Origin: Stromatinia cepivora
Lineage: Eukaryota; Ascomycota; Leotiomycetes; Helotiales; Sclerotiniaceae
DNA length: 64,000 bases
Assembly (NCBI GenBank): GCA_014898415.1
Contig: RCTD01000006.1
Location: forward strand, 1,240,001 to 1,304,000
Reading direction: 5' to 3'
How positions within the stretch are numbered: position 1 is the first letter of the stretch; each line of letters begins with the position of its first letter. The notes under the pieces were generated by a model. The model saw only the letters and a list, made by a program, of their open reading frames with translations, was not told the origin of the DNA and did not search any database. Position numbers and translations under genes: made by a program. Of the stretch, positions 1-13,120 are shown piece by piece.

Positions 1-197
1 GGAAAATCCAAAGTGCAAAAATGATCCGTGCGCGATGGACGTTTTCTCACGTGATCAAATACCTCAGGTTCCAATTCATTTGATTGCCCCAAGTTGACAA
101 TGACAACGACAAACATCAATCCATCACACCATCATGAATACTTAACAACTCTCTCCAACCTCTTCTTCTATTTCATCTACATCTAATGACTTCACAG

Positions 198-374
198 GTA
201 AGTCTCTCATTATCAGCGTGGGGCTGCCATGAAAGTAACCACCATATGGCGAAATCATGCTTCCTTATGGTAGTGAGAGTTCCTACTTGATTTCCATATA
301 TCTCTTTCAACACCCTCTTCACATATCATTTATACATCTATATATGATAATTATTACATTTCCTATCATTCTAG
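198..374 (+). other. Possible 5'-UTR intron of the H2A.Z gene
   Basis: A GTAAGT donor at 198 is paired with a pyrimidine-rich CATTCTAG acceptor ending at 374. It lies upstream of the H2A.Z start codon at 676 in sequence with no convincing ORF, and leader introns are common in fungal histone and housekeeping genes. The transcript start is not visible, so this is a proposal from splice signals only. Confidence 0.35.
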
Positions 375-675
375 GAAGTTTAAAAGTTGCCCAGTAAAGT
401 ATCGGTGGTGCTTTTCTACTTCTTCTCTCCTCTTTGAACTTCTCCATCTTCCAGATTCACACAAGGCTCGCTTCGGCTACCAGTCATCATCAAGGATTCC
501 AAGCAAGCAAAGAACGGCTACATACCTTCTACCTTATTACTGTCACTTCGCAAATTAACGCGCCTTCGTTCTGCCAAACATCAACATACGAATTCGCAAT
601 TCATAAAACATCAAAATTTGCACCTTAAACATCAACTTTTACCTTCATATTTAGGTTCATTCTCAATATTTTACT

Positions 676-1556
676 ATGGCCGGCGGAAAAGGAAAATCTT
701 CTGGTGGAAAGTCATCTGGAGGCAAGGTCGGCGCAGATGGAAACAAGAAGCAACAAAGTCATTCAAGCAAAGCTGGTCTTCAGGTTAGTATTGCGAAACT
801 TTGCGTTTTATCTTTTCTTTTCACCATCAAACTTGGTGGTCCGGCCCCGCGGAGAGACGGAAACCATCCAATTTTTTCAATATCTACACCCCACTAGATC
901 GCGTCAATAGTCGACCTGCGAATAATCCCTTGGAACAATTACGAACCATCACGACATATATGGATTTTGACGAACATACCTTCCTTTCTATGACTTGGTC
1001 CTTTGTCCAAAAGCTCGTTGGGGAGGCATTTTCGACGCGCCACGAATATCAACAAGCCATGCATACGCGAGATAAATTTTCTCATCCTTGGAAAACTTCG
1101 ACTTCGGACTACTCTTCTTGTGTTTTGAGTTGCGCATCATCTGTTAGATTTACAACATGCTAACAAATGCTGTATCCAGTTTCCTTGCGGTCGTGTCAAG
1201 CGTTTTTTGAAGAACAACACCCAAAATAAGATGCGCGTGGGAGCAAAGGCCGCAGTCTACGTTACGGCTGTTCTGGAATACCTTACTGCTGAAGTTCTTG
1301 AGCTCGCAGGAGTAAGTCTTATTAATACCCCACGACTGCCTACAAGAACATTCACTGACCAATGTAGAATGCTGCCAAGGATCTCAAAGTCAAGCGTATC
1401 ACACCCCGCCATCTACAACTTGCCATTCGTGGTGACGAAGAGCTCGATACCCTCATTCGCGCAACAATCGCCTTTGGAGGGGTGCTACCACACATTAACC
1501 GCGCGTTACTTTTGAAGGTAGAACAGAAGAAGAAGAAGACCGCCGAGTCCGCATGA
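676..1556 (+). CDS. HTZ1: Histone H2A variant H2A.Z
   Basis: Variant histone H2A.Z replaces H2A in nucleosomes near promoters and is deposited by the SWR1 complex. Three exons join in frame: 676-783, 1180-1311 and 1368-1556, giving 142 residues. Exon 1 encodes the Gly/Lys/Ser-rich tail ([16 protein letters not shown]). Exon 2 carries [20 protein letters not shown] and [12 protein letters not shown]. Exon 3 carries the H2A.Z-type block [20 protein letters not shown] and then [14 protein letters not shown] with a Lys-rich end. Intron 1 is long for this window (396 nt, branch-like GCTAACA just before TGTATCCAG); intron 2 is 56 nt. The H2A.Z-specific residues and the short C-tail, without the SQ(E/D) motif of fungal H2A, separate it from canonical H2A. 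The gene converges on the next one, with 474 bp between stop codons. Confidence 0.96.
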
Positions 1557-2030
1557 TTCTCGCAAACGGACACGTTCACGATTCATTCACGCACTTCGAT
1601 TTTTTTGTGCTTTTTCATTCTTCTCTTTCTAAGGGTTCAGACTTTGATGGTGTCATGGGGATATCTACTTTTTACTTGGTTTCATAATGGAATTGCTTGC
1701 TTATCATGGTTCGCACTACCAGATAGGATTATAACGGGTTATATGTGTGATCCATGATTGAAGCACAATTCGGGTGCGAGTTTCTCTCTGGGTTGTGGAA
1801 TCACTTCAGACCAATGTACCACTATCGATTTTGAATGAGATCGGATATTGCTTCATGTTTACAGTTGGAATGGTGATTTTCAAAGTTATGATTATGTAGT
1901 ACCCGATGAAGATGGATGCCGACCTAAATGCTTGATGCTATACATTCCGGCAAACTCGCAAAATACACTCTATCGAGAAAACACCCGACTCCAGATCCGC
2001 CAAGACACCTCGAACGAGATACAAGGACAA
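1557..2030. other. Convergent intergenic spacer (shared 3' region)
   Basis: This spacer holds the 3' regions of H2A.Z (+) and the downstream minus-strand gene. It is T-rich just after the H2A.Z stop. I see no ORF with coding character and no RNA gene here. Confidence 0.6.
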
Positions 2031-3440
2031 TTAAGAGTGCAATCTCCTCTGTCCATCCCACGGGGTAACCTCATCATCACTATCCTCCACAGTATAAAAC
2101 GTCTTCAACGGACTACTGGGTGGACTCTCGATCTCTACACTTGCCCTCCGGCTCAAACTTCCCTCTCCCTCTCCTATTCCTTCTCCCTCCAAATCCCCAT
2201 CCACTACTTCTCCCACCATCTTTCCATACTGCACCTCGGATAATCTCAATCCCGTGAGCTGCTCAATCTTCGCTATACTCTTCCGTTTCTTCACCCGTAT
2301 AAATTCTCGCACATATCCCTTTTCATCTTCTTCCGTTTCTTCTTCTCCCAAGTCATCCATTTCGGAAGGATACAGAACGCCTAATGAATCCGTGCTTGTT
2401 TTATCCGAATCTTCTCCTTCATCTTCACGTTCTTTTCCCTTCGGACTTGAAGATCCATTGCCTCCGTAGACTATATCCGAAAAAGCGGTATGACTCGTTA
2501 AAGGACTAACAATAAATTGCGCCTCGTGTTCTAATCCGCGTTTTTCGGCTTCTAAACTCTTGCGTCGTTCACGCTCGACTAGGATACTGAGATTCGGGGA
2601 GGAAATGACGGGGATGAGATTAGAAGAGCCATGTGTTTCTTTAGGTGCATGAGTAGCTGGGGGTGTGGTAGCGGCTATATCGAAAATTAACTGTTGATCC
2701 TCGCGTTCATCATCTATACGTTGACGTTCCTCGGGACTAATTGGAGAAATGGGGAATATCAATTCTGGTTCGCTTTTTTTCCGCGTGTTGGGTGTTACCG
2801 CGGATCGTAAGTGTAGCGTTTGACATTCTGAGGGGAAATCGCAGTCGCGGTAACAGTCTTTGCCGATTTTTAAGGGGGGGATGAAGTGTGGGTTGTGCAG
2901 GGCATGGGATTCGGATTTTAGGAGCGAGGTTTCGCGGCGCCAGCGGTTGTAGTGTTCCCAGCCTGTGTAATCGAATTCGGCGCGGCAGCCACGGGGTTGG
3001 CGACGGCGTTTCTTTTTCTTTTTGGGGGTGGGGTTTAGGGAGGTGAGAGAACTGGTGGATGGAGATGGGGACATGGGGGATGGGGTTTGTGGGGATGGGG
3101 GTGGAGTGGGGAGGGAACAGAAGTAATGACCGTCTTCGACTAGAGGGGTTGGTGTTAGTAGGGGTTTGATGGGGGTAATGGGGAGTTTCTTACGACAGCG
3201 ACGGGTGACGCCGAGACGGTAGATCGAGTGACATATGTGACAGCGCCAGATCCAGGGGTATGGGACAGGGGGCGGGGGTCTGAGGAGATGTGGTGAGATG
3301 GGTGGGCTGGGCAGTAGGCTGCGTTGGTGGAGCCGTCGAGGTGGGGTTAGGGGGGAGAGGGGTGAGGAATGAGATGTTCCATGTTTTAGGAGAGAAGGAT
3401 AGCTGGGTACTGTTATGTATTGTGGTCGGCGATCCATCAT
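2031..3440 (-). CDS. Conserved fungal Cys-rich protein of unknown function
   Basis: A single uninterrupted 469-codon ORF begins MMDRRPQYITVPSYPSL. I recognise the style of a conserved Pezizomycotina protein but know no function. The Pro-rich N-terminus (to about residue 62) leads into a Cys/His cluster: WRCHICHSIYRLGVTRRC (C67, C70, H71, C82), then DGHYFC (H105, C108). A basic run KKKKKRRRQPR (about 140-150) could be a nuclear localisation signal. It is followed by CRAEFDYTGWEHYNRWRRE (152-170) and a second Cys group near 196-206. The C-terminal half is acidic, low complexity and probably disordered. The Cys pairs suggest metal binding, but this is inference. The start is the first ATG of the ORF. 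The gene is convergent with H2A.Z. Confidence 0.8.
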   Translation of the reverse strand: MMDRRPQYITVPSYPSLLKHGTSHSSPLSPLTPPRRLHQRSLLPSPPISPHLLRPPPPVPYPWIWRCHICHSIYRLGVTRRCRKKLPITPIKPLLTPTPLVEDGHYFCSLPTPPPSPQTPSPMSPSPSTSSLTSLNPTPKKKKKRRRQPRGCRAEFDYTGWEHYNRWRRETSLLKSESHALHNPHFIPPLKIGKDCYRDCDFPSECQTLHLRSAVTPNTRKKSEPELIFPISPISPEERQRIDDEREDQQLIFDIAATTPPATHAPKETHGSSNLIPVISSPNLSILVERERRKSLEAEKRGLEHEAQFIVSPLTSHTAFSDIVYGGNGSSSPKGKEREDEGEDSDKTSTDSLGVLYPSEMDDLGEEETEEDEKGYVREFIRVKKRKSIAKIEQLTGLRLSEVQYGKMVGEVVDGDLEGEGIGEGEGSLSRRASVEIESPPSSPLKTFYTVEDSDDEVTPWDGQRRLHS

Positions 3441-6400
3441 ACCTTCTTATGGTATTCTCGTTGTTCTTGCCGGTCAATGATCTGACAATGTGTGTATTTC
3501 TTGGGGAATGGGATATGCTGGGTGTTGAAATCTACGTTGAATTTCTTTGTTTGATATCAGGAAGCAATTTCAACAATGCAGTCGTTGATGTGAATCAGAG
3601 GGATCTGATCAACACCAGAGCAATGTTGCTGACAAGAAAGAATAATGAAGCAATAGAGATTTCAGGTATAATCTTGGCAATTCTTCTCGACAAGAATTGA
3701 GATCCTCAGTCAAACATTCCATCGATGTGGCGTTAGTTCTTTGAAAAGAGTCTCGTGGCACCGGTGAGATAAACCAAACCGAGGTTTCGGCGAAAACGTC
3801 AATAGCGAGGTTCAAAAGGTTCAATGGATTCAGACGGTAATCCTACTTTGCTAATCAAGAGTTGAGGTGAAATTGCATCGGAAAATAAGAAAAAAATGAA
3901 TCTGGCGCCAACAAGCAATTGAATAGGAAACAAATGCCTTTGCTGATGAGGTTTGAAGGTGTACTTCATACAATTGTTTCACTCCCAATCATTCATCAAG
4001 CCTCTCTCATTTGTTGTTGATAAGTCTTTGTTCATCAGGCGTGACCTTCCTTTCATAAATTTGTACCCACTAAGTAAATTGGAAATGCGGGTGATGTATC
4101 ATTGATAGCGAGGCAAGGAACAAAGGAATTTGCGTTGGAACTAAGTATCAAGGATTGAAAATGACGTCCTAAAAGAACACAAGGGCTTGCTGGCCGAGTT
4201 ATGGTGCCAAGGTCAGCATGAGGTGAGTTCGTTTGCTATACTATTTTTCTCATGACTATAGAGGCCGTTCATCGGGAGATTCACTTGAACTTGTTGGACG
4301 TTCATGATATGTTGAAGAGTCCTACGATTGGTTATCTGGTGATGGGACGGATGGTATATAGATTGACCAAGCCTCGGAAGTAGCTGAGCACTAGATTTCT
4401 TTTGCTAATCTCCAGGTCAACATGTAAGCTACTAGCTGTAGATATGAAAAAGATCTGGGAATGAAATAGACTTGAGATTCTAGATATACTTGACTACTTG
4501 AAACCTGGATAGAAACTTACATTGATTCATTTGATTTTCCAAACTTTTATTGCGATAGTTGTTTTTCAATGACAGTTGTTGGATCTAAATGTCCAGAATA
4601 ATAGACCCCAGTAACTACTGGTAAGTCCGATGGGAAATCCACCCAATGAAAGGATGATATGCTCAAACAAGAATCTTATCCAATGCCACGATTTTCATTG
4701 GCTTCGGAATTTATACTGGATATAACATGCTTCGGTAAAGAACAAAAAGAACAAAGATAAACCAAATGAAAATGAGGGCCATGCGTTTCAAGGACCTAAA
4801 ATTGCCCGGTGCTAGAAATTTGTTTAGTCGTTGGTGGTCAGCCGCCTACTTGTAAATGATTTGCTTCTAGCATCTTTCAGTATTTCAGCCAGTATTAAAC
4901 AATCATGCATCTCAGCAGGTCGCTACCATCTTCTCCATAGTCTGGGTGACAAAATCTTTGGTCGGCACGTCAGCACAAGTTTTTGCTGTTTTACACTTTC
5001 CTTGTTGTACCCCCGTCTTAAAAAGTGGTTGGCGGTGACGAAAGAGTACAGTATGCATGACACATAGTGAAGAGAGTCGTAGTGTCAATGGCGAACGTAT
5101 ATATGGTGGTGACTGATTGAACCGATCTGATAGACACAAGTTATGTTCCGTCTTCTTTTCCGCAGAAAGGGAATAGCACGTCATGGAATAGTCTAGGTCG
5201 TCGGTGATTCATTATTTTTGCAGATACAAAAACCCAAGAACTTGGGCTGGGAGAAATACCCACCATCTTCCATGACCATGCGATAACATATGGCGTCCAT
5301 GGGCTTTTACCAGAGATAACAGCGAGCAATTGATTTTGAATGGTATGGGGTCCTGGCTTGATGGCACTTCATTTTTGAAGACCTTCAGATGAGTCCTAGA
5401 TGGACGTACCAACCAAGGAAATAATAAAAACCGGGTGATGAAAGTGAGCCGGGCGTGACGCCTGCCAAGATCAATGCAAAACTTCAGAAAGGTTTAGAAG
5501 TTAGGGAACCTAGACCGCAACTAAGCTGAGGTGGGCCTGGAGCCTGACGCAAGGAGTTCTGAAGCTATTAGCTATGCTTGATTCGAGAGGGTTTTCAGAA
5601 TGATCCAATATATGGTTCCAAGTAGTTCGGAATGTGAAAAAATTGGGTTGGAATCCCTAGAAATTATCACGAAACAATATACTATACTTATCTGAAGAGT
5701 CTGATGTGTATATTACATCGATAAGATAACATCAATAAATTCTGACGGAATCTAGAGTAGTGGAATGGAATGCAATCTGGTTCACGTACCAATTTGTTGA
5801 TTACATAAACAAATGTTACATAATAGGCGCACGTGATAGTTACGTTCTTCATGTCTCTTGCGAAAGGTACACCACAATTATCCTCATCATTACCATCATC
5901 AACATGGAATGAACATTTCAATCTTTAATATTACCTTGAAATTTGTGGTATGATCATCAAAAGCTTGGGAAATCTTACCTTCCAATCCCGGTATTCCAAT
6001 AGATTCGGAAACTCCAACCTCATATCCTGGACAAATTCAATAAGACCCGGATGATCTAGAATGAATATCGATATCTTGGGGGGTGGCGTTCAGATGACCG
6101 GGTAGTGGTCTTTATACCTCAAGGTTTATTGCTGCAAGCTGCATTTATGCAGGCTTACTATTTATCCTTGTTACATGTACGTACGTGTAGCATTAATCGG
6201 AGGTGTCAATAACTCTATCCTTTGCTGATTGCCCACATTTACAAGGTACCTGAATACTTAATATTTGACCAGGTATAGTAAATAGGCATCAATCAATCTG
6301 CATGCTTGCAGTTCCCTCACACTCTAGTGCGGCACTGCATCCGAGTCATACCGCGATTTGAATACACCAAGTCTGCTACTGGTGTCAACAGCGGTGGGTA

Positions 6401-6718
6401 GCTTCCGATCACAATTGATTCTTGTCTAGAGCTGACTTCAAGCTATCTTGGGTTGATTTCGACTTATTCCGAAAGTCATACTTTTTGGGTCAAGGAGTAT
6501 TGCCTGGATAAACGTGATAGTTTGAAGACATATCTTTATTGATGTCTTTAGTTCATTATGCTATTTGAACATCCATTCCAAATCTAAGAATAACATCCAT
6601 GTCGAGATATCTCCACTTCCAGTCCCGCGCAAAAAATTAGGGCGATTCTGATTTGATACTACTTATTTATGAAGATTTGAAGGAATGCTCCATACCGACC
6701 CTTCCAAGATCAGAAATA
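3441..6718. other. Long intergenic region without a supported gene
   Basis: This 3.3 kb holds the promoter side of the 469-residue gene and the 3' side of the Zn2Cys6 regulator. All ORFs are under about 140 codons, overlap one another in several frames and show no domain, signal peptide or splice-joined extension that I recognise. No tRNA or tandem repeat was noted. Confidence 0.5.
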
Positions 6719-8740
6719 TCAACTCTGAATATGTGAAGCTGTCCACTCACTCGGTACTCTGAACATCTCAGATGGCATATCACCTTCATGAAGTTGAATC
6801 CATTCTCCGCTCTCATACATGGAAGGAGACAAATATGCAAGCCACGCTCTTCTTCCATGATAACCATCAAATTCAAACTTCATAGTAATATTCCGTAGGC
6901 GTTTTGATTCTGGAACTATTTCTATTCTTTCGTTCAGACCAGCTTCCTCAATATCTCGAACTCTCTCGGCTACTCTTGCGCTCAGCAGACTATTCCACAA
7001 ACCTTCCTGTCTATCAGCTTGTTTCAGTAATAGAATGGCTTTGTTTCTTATGCTTCTATTCCGACATTTTGTGGCTACTAGAAACAATGGCTGGAGAATC
7101 TCGTTGTCCAGTGTAAAACTTGCTGCTTTGCGACCTTCTCTTCGGATATTGGATGGCGTGTGGATAAATTCCGAGGCCCATTTCACCATCGCTTCGAATT
7201 TTGACTGAAATTTATCCCATAATAGCTCACTCGGTTCGTTGGATGCCATAGGATAAGTTGTGGAAGTTGTGACCAATATTTGCGTCATCGTTTTTTGCAT
7301 GCGGAGTAGGTTCCTCGCACTCTTTTCGATTGGATTGACTAATTCAAGACTATTAGTCTCGTTTATTGTGCCTGAATATAACTGAAATGCTCGGTTCCAG
7401 CTCTCGAGACGGGATAATAGCAGAAGTTTAGCTTCCTTGCTGGTAGGGAGTGGAAGGGGGACGCCATTATACATGGAACAGGATAGGAGATTTCTCCCGC
7501 TGAATGTCCAAATCGATTCCAATGCCTCACGCGCTTGCTCAACGTTCAGAAATTTTTCTGGGATAGAGTTCGGTGACGAGCCAGATCCGCCATCAATTAT
7601 GCGTGCTCTGGAGTTCAAAACCGAGGCTTGCGTATCCAGTCGGCCAAATAGCATACGAAATATCGAGACGGGAATGTGATCTTCAGGAAGATCTTCAATT
7701 GGGATAGCGTTTAATTCTCCTGATTCTTGTAGTTCTGAGAAAATTTTTACTCCACCATCGATGTGTGCGAGAGCAGAGTCGTGGTGCCCTCGTAAAGTCT
7801 TCACATGCATCACCAGTTAGTATCCAACGAGTGAAACACATAGTGATTATTACGATGACACTTACCTCGAAGCATATGAATAATATGCAGGCCGTTAACG
7901 CCACATTCGCCGATTTACATGTATGTTTGGTGTTTACAGACATGTTCGGCTGCACCAGGCAATTTATCGCTCTTACGTATTGTCTTAAAGCAAAGGAATT
8001 CTCTTCAGTATCACCCCTCACCTTGGAGATAAATTTGTCCTCCAACTCGAACCTCTCATGCAAAGACCCGAGCGCAATAGCTGCATGTCGTACTGCCGGC
8101 TCACGATGAGACGCCTTTAGAACGAAATGATTCCAGAATTTCGAGCCAAAACAACTGCCTAGTTGAGGTGCACTTTGTGTGTGGAAGAAATGGAAAGAGT
8201 GCTGCTCCCGGTCACTGACAGATAATGATGGGGATAGGAAGTCAGGAATTGTTGGAGGTAGTTGACACGCGACACCGCCGAAAGAGTCCGAGACGATAGC
8301 AGACGAGACTGCACTTGACTCAGGACTCGGACCAGGAGCACAGTGGGCATAGCCGTCACATTTTCTACCCGTCTGAAAACATTTCTTACATCCAGGTCTT
8401 CCTTCGTCGCATTTCACATGTCGGACTCTATAAGAGAGACGTCAGTTGACCGGTTCAGGTACAATAATCGTCCTTGAAGAAACGAAAAAAGCCAAGTCAA
8501 TCATAGTTTCTGCCGGAAGACTGCGGGCCATAAACATGGTTGCTATTGATGATGATGCAAGATCCATCCATCAGAAGCATAATACGACATATCGGAAAAT
8601 GTTCGAGATCAAAAAAAGTAGGATATGTGGCTTTGGACTCACTTGCAAGTTTTGCAACCCGTCTTAGCTCTTGTACTGAATGCTCGTGAACGTTTAGGGA
8701 TCTCTTTCTTTATGACCGACTTTGTTGAAACTCTAACCAT
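6719..8740 (-). CDS. Zn2Cys6 fungal-type transcription factor
   Basis: Three exons on the minus strand (8740-8643, 8427-7866, 7798-6719) join in frame to 579 residues. The binuclear zinc cluster is split by intron 1: CKTC in exon 1 and KVRHVKCDEGRPGCKKCFQT in exon 2. It gives C29-x2-C32-x6-C39-x6-C46-x2-C49-x6-C56, the classic Gal4-type spacing. A basic stretch precedes it (KKEIPKRSRAFSTRAKTG). The rest is a helical C-terminal region of the fungal-specific transcription factor type (for example AVRHAAIALGSLHERFE and the block around MHVKTLRGHHDSALAHIDGG), which often appears with metabolic or stress regulators. Intron 2 has donor GTAAGT and branch TACTAAC. The target pathway is not apparent, and no biosynthetic genes adjoin it. 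Confidence 0.9.
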
Positions 8741-10399
8741 TTTTACGAGGGATGAGCGAGTGTTGATGACTAGTCAATTAAAAATATAAGTACTGCATGT
8801 ACTTTCAAAATTCCCACACATTCGTGTTGTCCGTTGAAGAAAATACAATTAACTATCAGTTCCGAGGATGGCGTCGTATAGAGGCGTCGGTGAGAGTGCG
8901 GGCTGGCTAAACTTACGAACAGGTTAAAATGAGAGTTGGATTCTCCGCATATTTTTCATTTGACAGCTCATATACTTTCTATCTTACAATCAAGTCAGGC
9001 CACGGTAGGATATAAATGATTAATCAATAATTTACTGACCAAACGCGTTGCATGGCCGGAAGGCTAAGCATCCGCAAGTCAGATTTTGGGATTCATCACT
9101 ATGACTATGGTGTCTATCGGGCTCCATACTGCGTTCGTCTTGAATAAACCGGGATTACTGTTCCAAAAACGGGCACTGTGGGCGCATGCAGAACCATGCT
9201 TGACAGGCAGGTAAAGCAGGGGCCCAGCATACCTTGACGCTGAAATAATGATCGTAGGGTCTTAGTGAAAGATGAACGAACAGACCAATCAAGCTTGCAG
9301 TGAGTTAATCCAAGAAACAGACTTGTGATTTAAAGTTGTGATAGGAACGGGAGAAAACAGCAAAGGTCTTTTGGTGAACCAAACCTCCCTCCTTCTTAAA
9401 TCCCAACCAATATATCATCTAGCGAGACTCTTCCAATCTTCTTTTTCTTAACAAAAATAACGGCTGTAAATTTACCACGCCATGATTCTGCTTACAGTAG
9501 ACAACCAATTCGATATGCATGGCAATATGCATGCAATATTCGGAGTTTATTCCATTTCTCCATTTTTCCGGGCTGTACGTTTTGCTCCTTGACCCTTGGA
9601 CTCGCCAATGAACTTGCCATGCTATTTTAGAAACTGATGAGATGAGCCATATACATGGAGTTTTATTATGCCGTATTACAGACCATTTTTGGTTGTCCTA
9701 AGAACGGATATTTGCATCGAGATGATCAATCAGCCACAAGATAACGGCTCGGACCATATTGCGAACTTTGAGTCGCCTTTCCTAGGAATCCCCTCAAAAG
9801 GACGATAGCACAAATTTGATCCGACCTCGAAAGGGATTCATATGTTGATAACCTTCGAGTCTGGTTTTTGCAATCATCTATTTTATGGTCAAGCATTATA
9901 TATAGTCAGGTCTGCAAAGCTCGCGTACATTGCGCCCAAGCCCCTTTTCCTCAGCAATCGGCGCCCCATCAATGCCATACATTAGGTCGGATTGATATTA
10001 GCGTGGTAACGACTTCTTTAAGTTGTTAGTGATAGTGATAAGCTAATTGAGACGACTAACAATACAGTAAGCAATATTTATAATTGGCTGGAGTGATACA
10101 AAAAAAGATTCTTATATATCGTCCGATATACCTTTTCTCGCTCATGGGTATGGTTTTCATTTACCTTGCAACTCTTCATGCTAATTTTCCAGACCAAATA
10201 GACCATTCAACGGTGCACGAGTCGATCGAGGTTCAAAAGATAGAATTCAAGCTTGATTTTAATCAAAAGCTGATGTCATTTTCTATACCATAAAGAAATG
10301 GGGAAAATTTTCTGGTATAAGGCTGCCTGCCCACATGGCCTGCCTATGAGATTTCCAGTCGGGATATTCAGAATTAGCAGCTAACTTATTCTTACCACA
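8741..10399. other. Intergenic region, no supported gene
   Basis: This is the promoter side of the Zn2Cys6 regulator, followed by non-coding sequence of ordinary composition. Only short, unsupported ORFs occur. I see no repeats or RNA genes. Confidence 0.5.
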
Positions 10400-10779
10400 T
10401 TACGAAACATACCTCTCATTCCCGATCATCTGATGACGAATTACGAAAGTACTGATTGTATGTTCAAACATCGCATAGTTATGGTAGTACAGCGCAGAAC
10501 AGTTGGCAAAGGGGTAGACACTTTGCTCACCGGGGCATTCGGATGATTCCTGTAATAGGCATAACACTGACTGCAATCGCCGAGTTCCCACAAGGGATAC
10601 ATGTCCCGCTGCCAATCTTCTATTCTGGTTCGCAGTATGCGAGTACATTCATTATACGTTTTCACTAAATGATTTTGCTCATCAAATAATTCATCACAGT
10701 TATTCACATTGAAATACAGGACAAATCTACTGGTATCCTTGCACAATCCTCCGTTATTTTGTCGCAAATAGAGGTACAT
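10400..10779 (-). pseudogene. Frameshifted small Cys/Tyr-rich gene relic
   Basis: On the minus strand a coding-like block runs from about 10779 (NVNNCDELFDEQ, then YNECTRILRTRIEDWQRDMY and ELGDCSQCYAYYRNHPN). Coding character then continues in another frame near 10535 (GEQSVYPFANCSALYYHNYA, then EHTISTFVIRHQMIGNERYV) to a stop at 10400. No splice pair bridges the change, so a 1-2 base indel near the GCCCCGG run is the simplest reading. The block has several Cys and many Tyr residues, reminiscent of a small secreted fungal protein, but no signal peptide could be joined to it. Function unknown. It could instead be a living gene with an intron I could not place. Confidence 0.35.
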
Positions 10780-13060
10780 ACTTCAGATTATGGGCAGAAA
10801 TCACGAGCAACTGAAAACTTATATTTCCAACACTTTTACCCCGTACACCCCACGTTACACGATCGGATGCGGGGGATTTCTCGGTGCGTGTGCTGCCAAC
10901 CTTGAAGCTTCACAGGAGTCAATTGCCAGGCATAAATTGTTGCAACTCGACACGCAGGAATTGAAGTTATATTATTCGGATTTAAATTCTTTGGTCCCAT
11001 TAGGTGGCAGCAACTTCATGGATAATAATATTCCAAGCGGAACTTGACATGTCAGATTAAGTAAGCAATAGTACAGGCTATGGATGTACGGATTTACGGA
11101 GGAAATAACTGCATGATGCATGCCAAGCTTGTCAGGTCCTAGCAAATATTTACAAAAATACGATGTCTAAATTGGGAAAGGACGAGATTTCGCCTCGGAT
11201 TCTTTGGAGCTCATGATGAATCTCAATTATCCTTCCTATCATGGTTGATAAGCATCGATTTACAGACGGTATTCTCAAGAACAATATTACTTGTTGGTCT
11301 GCAAAGATGCCTTCATCTGTATTCCTTATTATTTACTTTTATTTCTTGGTTACGCGATGACGAGTGGAGTGCACGTAAGAACTTGAATAAATCGGTGCCT
11401 AATTCTATTGAATTTCAATTTTCAGAATTATTTCTCGTGCAGGCGAAAGAAAGCACTTCATGACTTCAAATGATAGGAGTCTCAATTTCCCATTGTCACG
11501 CTGTTCTCTGGTCCACGCTCAAATTTTCCTGATCCTGGATAGTCTAAGTCCTGAAAGCAGATATATAATCTCGAGAATTGTTATGCAGTATGCTATGAGT
11601 CAGTCAAACATATAAGGAGCTTCCCTTGGATTCTCATCGCATCACTCAGTACACATAATCACCCGGATTGAACTAGATATGGAAAGGCAGACTGAAGCGG
11701 ATTGCCGGTATACAAATATTCATTCGCACATCGGTCATTCCCAGAAATCACAACGATTTTCACTGCCATTCACACCAATTACGCAAATATCCATACGAAC
11801 ACCAATCCGAACTAATAACTGTGGCTGGTTCTCAGTGTAGGGCGCCGATGAGCTGCCCGTACACAATATCAGGATTTTTCTTCGTTCTATTAGGTACTTA
11901 AAAAGAATCTATCAAGTACAGAATTGTACGGATTGGGAAATATAGGGCACCTCTTCGGCATTTTCGAATATTTGTCCGGTATCTCAGGGTTGAGATATCA
12001 GATTATTACTCAACCAAATTCCTACATACGCATATTCATTGTTTCAACGAGATCTAAAAGAACGCATGTACAGATTTACAATACCACCGGTGCTTCTGGC
12101 ATAATTTAGCTGTCCTAATATATATTCACAGGATCTATCCGTTCGTCTAGTGAGAAAAGTATGGTGTGTAGATAGATTCAATACCCTGTTTCTACTTCAA
12201 CATAATTCGGATTGAGCGAATTATCTAGCTTTTCTAGGATCGACCGTTGGTTTGGTTTAACTACTTTATTTGTTTTGAATTCACACGATTAAGGAATCTC
12301 ACAGTCATAATCATGGAATATGGGGTATGAACGAGATAATCGATATTAGGAAGCGGATTAGATGGTCTGAAGATCTTGAGTCTGGATCTGGAGATGAAGG
12401 GGATCGAATGGAAGTTATTAATGATGTGTATATATTTCTTCTATCTCCTCCTTCCCTTTCTCCCCCCCTTATCTTAACTCCCACTAAGACAATAACAAAA
12501 GTATATTATATCAACTCCCTTAAATAAGATCTTGGATAATCATTTTTCAAAAGCATAACATAATATATCTGCTAATCTTAATATTCTAAACCCCGCGCTA
12601 ATCCACCCACCCACTCACCCCACACAAAATACATCTGTAAGAACCATCGATACCACTAAAGTTTCTGGGCTCTGACAACGCCCTCTTCCTTCATTACATA
12701 CAACCCATTTCTTTATTTTATTTTTCTTATCAAATTTCATCTTGTGAATAATAATGATATCCTAACATCTATTAGATTTTTAAAAGGTTTATTTTAAATC
12801 ATATTAATAAATAAACAAATCATTCATCCACTCTAATTAATAAACCCAAAACCCAAAATCAAAACCAAAAAAAAAACATTCATTTATTTATCTCCCCTCC
12901 CCCCTCTCTTCCAAACCCTCAATACGAATATATAAAATAAAATCTCATCCTATTAAATCTTATTCTATTCTATTTTATATCTCTCTCAGCTCAATATACT
13001 AAATTAGATTAGAATAGAGAGAGAGATATTAAATCTTTAATAAATCTTAATAAAGAGAAG
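10780..13060. other. Intergenic region, becoming AT-rich towards the HSF1 3' end
   Basis: No ORF with convincing coding character. From about 12.5 kb the sequence turns AT- and CT-rich with low complexity, and leads into the simple repeats and the 3' flank of HSF1. Confidence 0.5.
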
Positions 13061-13120
13061 ATGAGGTGAGGTGAGATGAAGTGAAGTGAAGTGAAGTGAA
13101 GTGAAGTGAAGTGAAGTGAA
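13061..13120. repeat. (GTGAA)n pentanucleotide microsatellite
   Basis: Eight perfect GTGAA units occupy 13081-13120, preceded by degenerate GTGAG/GATGA units. This tract produces a spurious minus-strand ORF rich in Ser-Leu-His. Confidence 0.9.
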
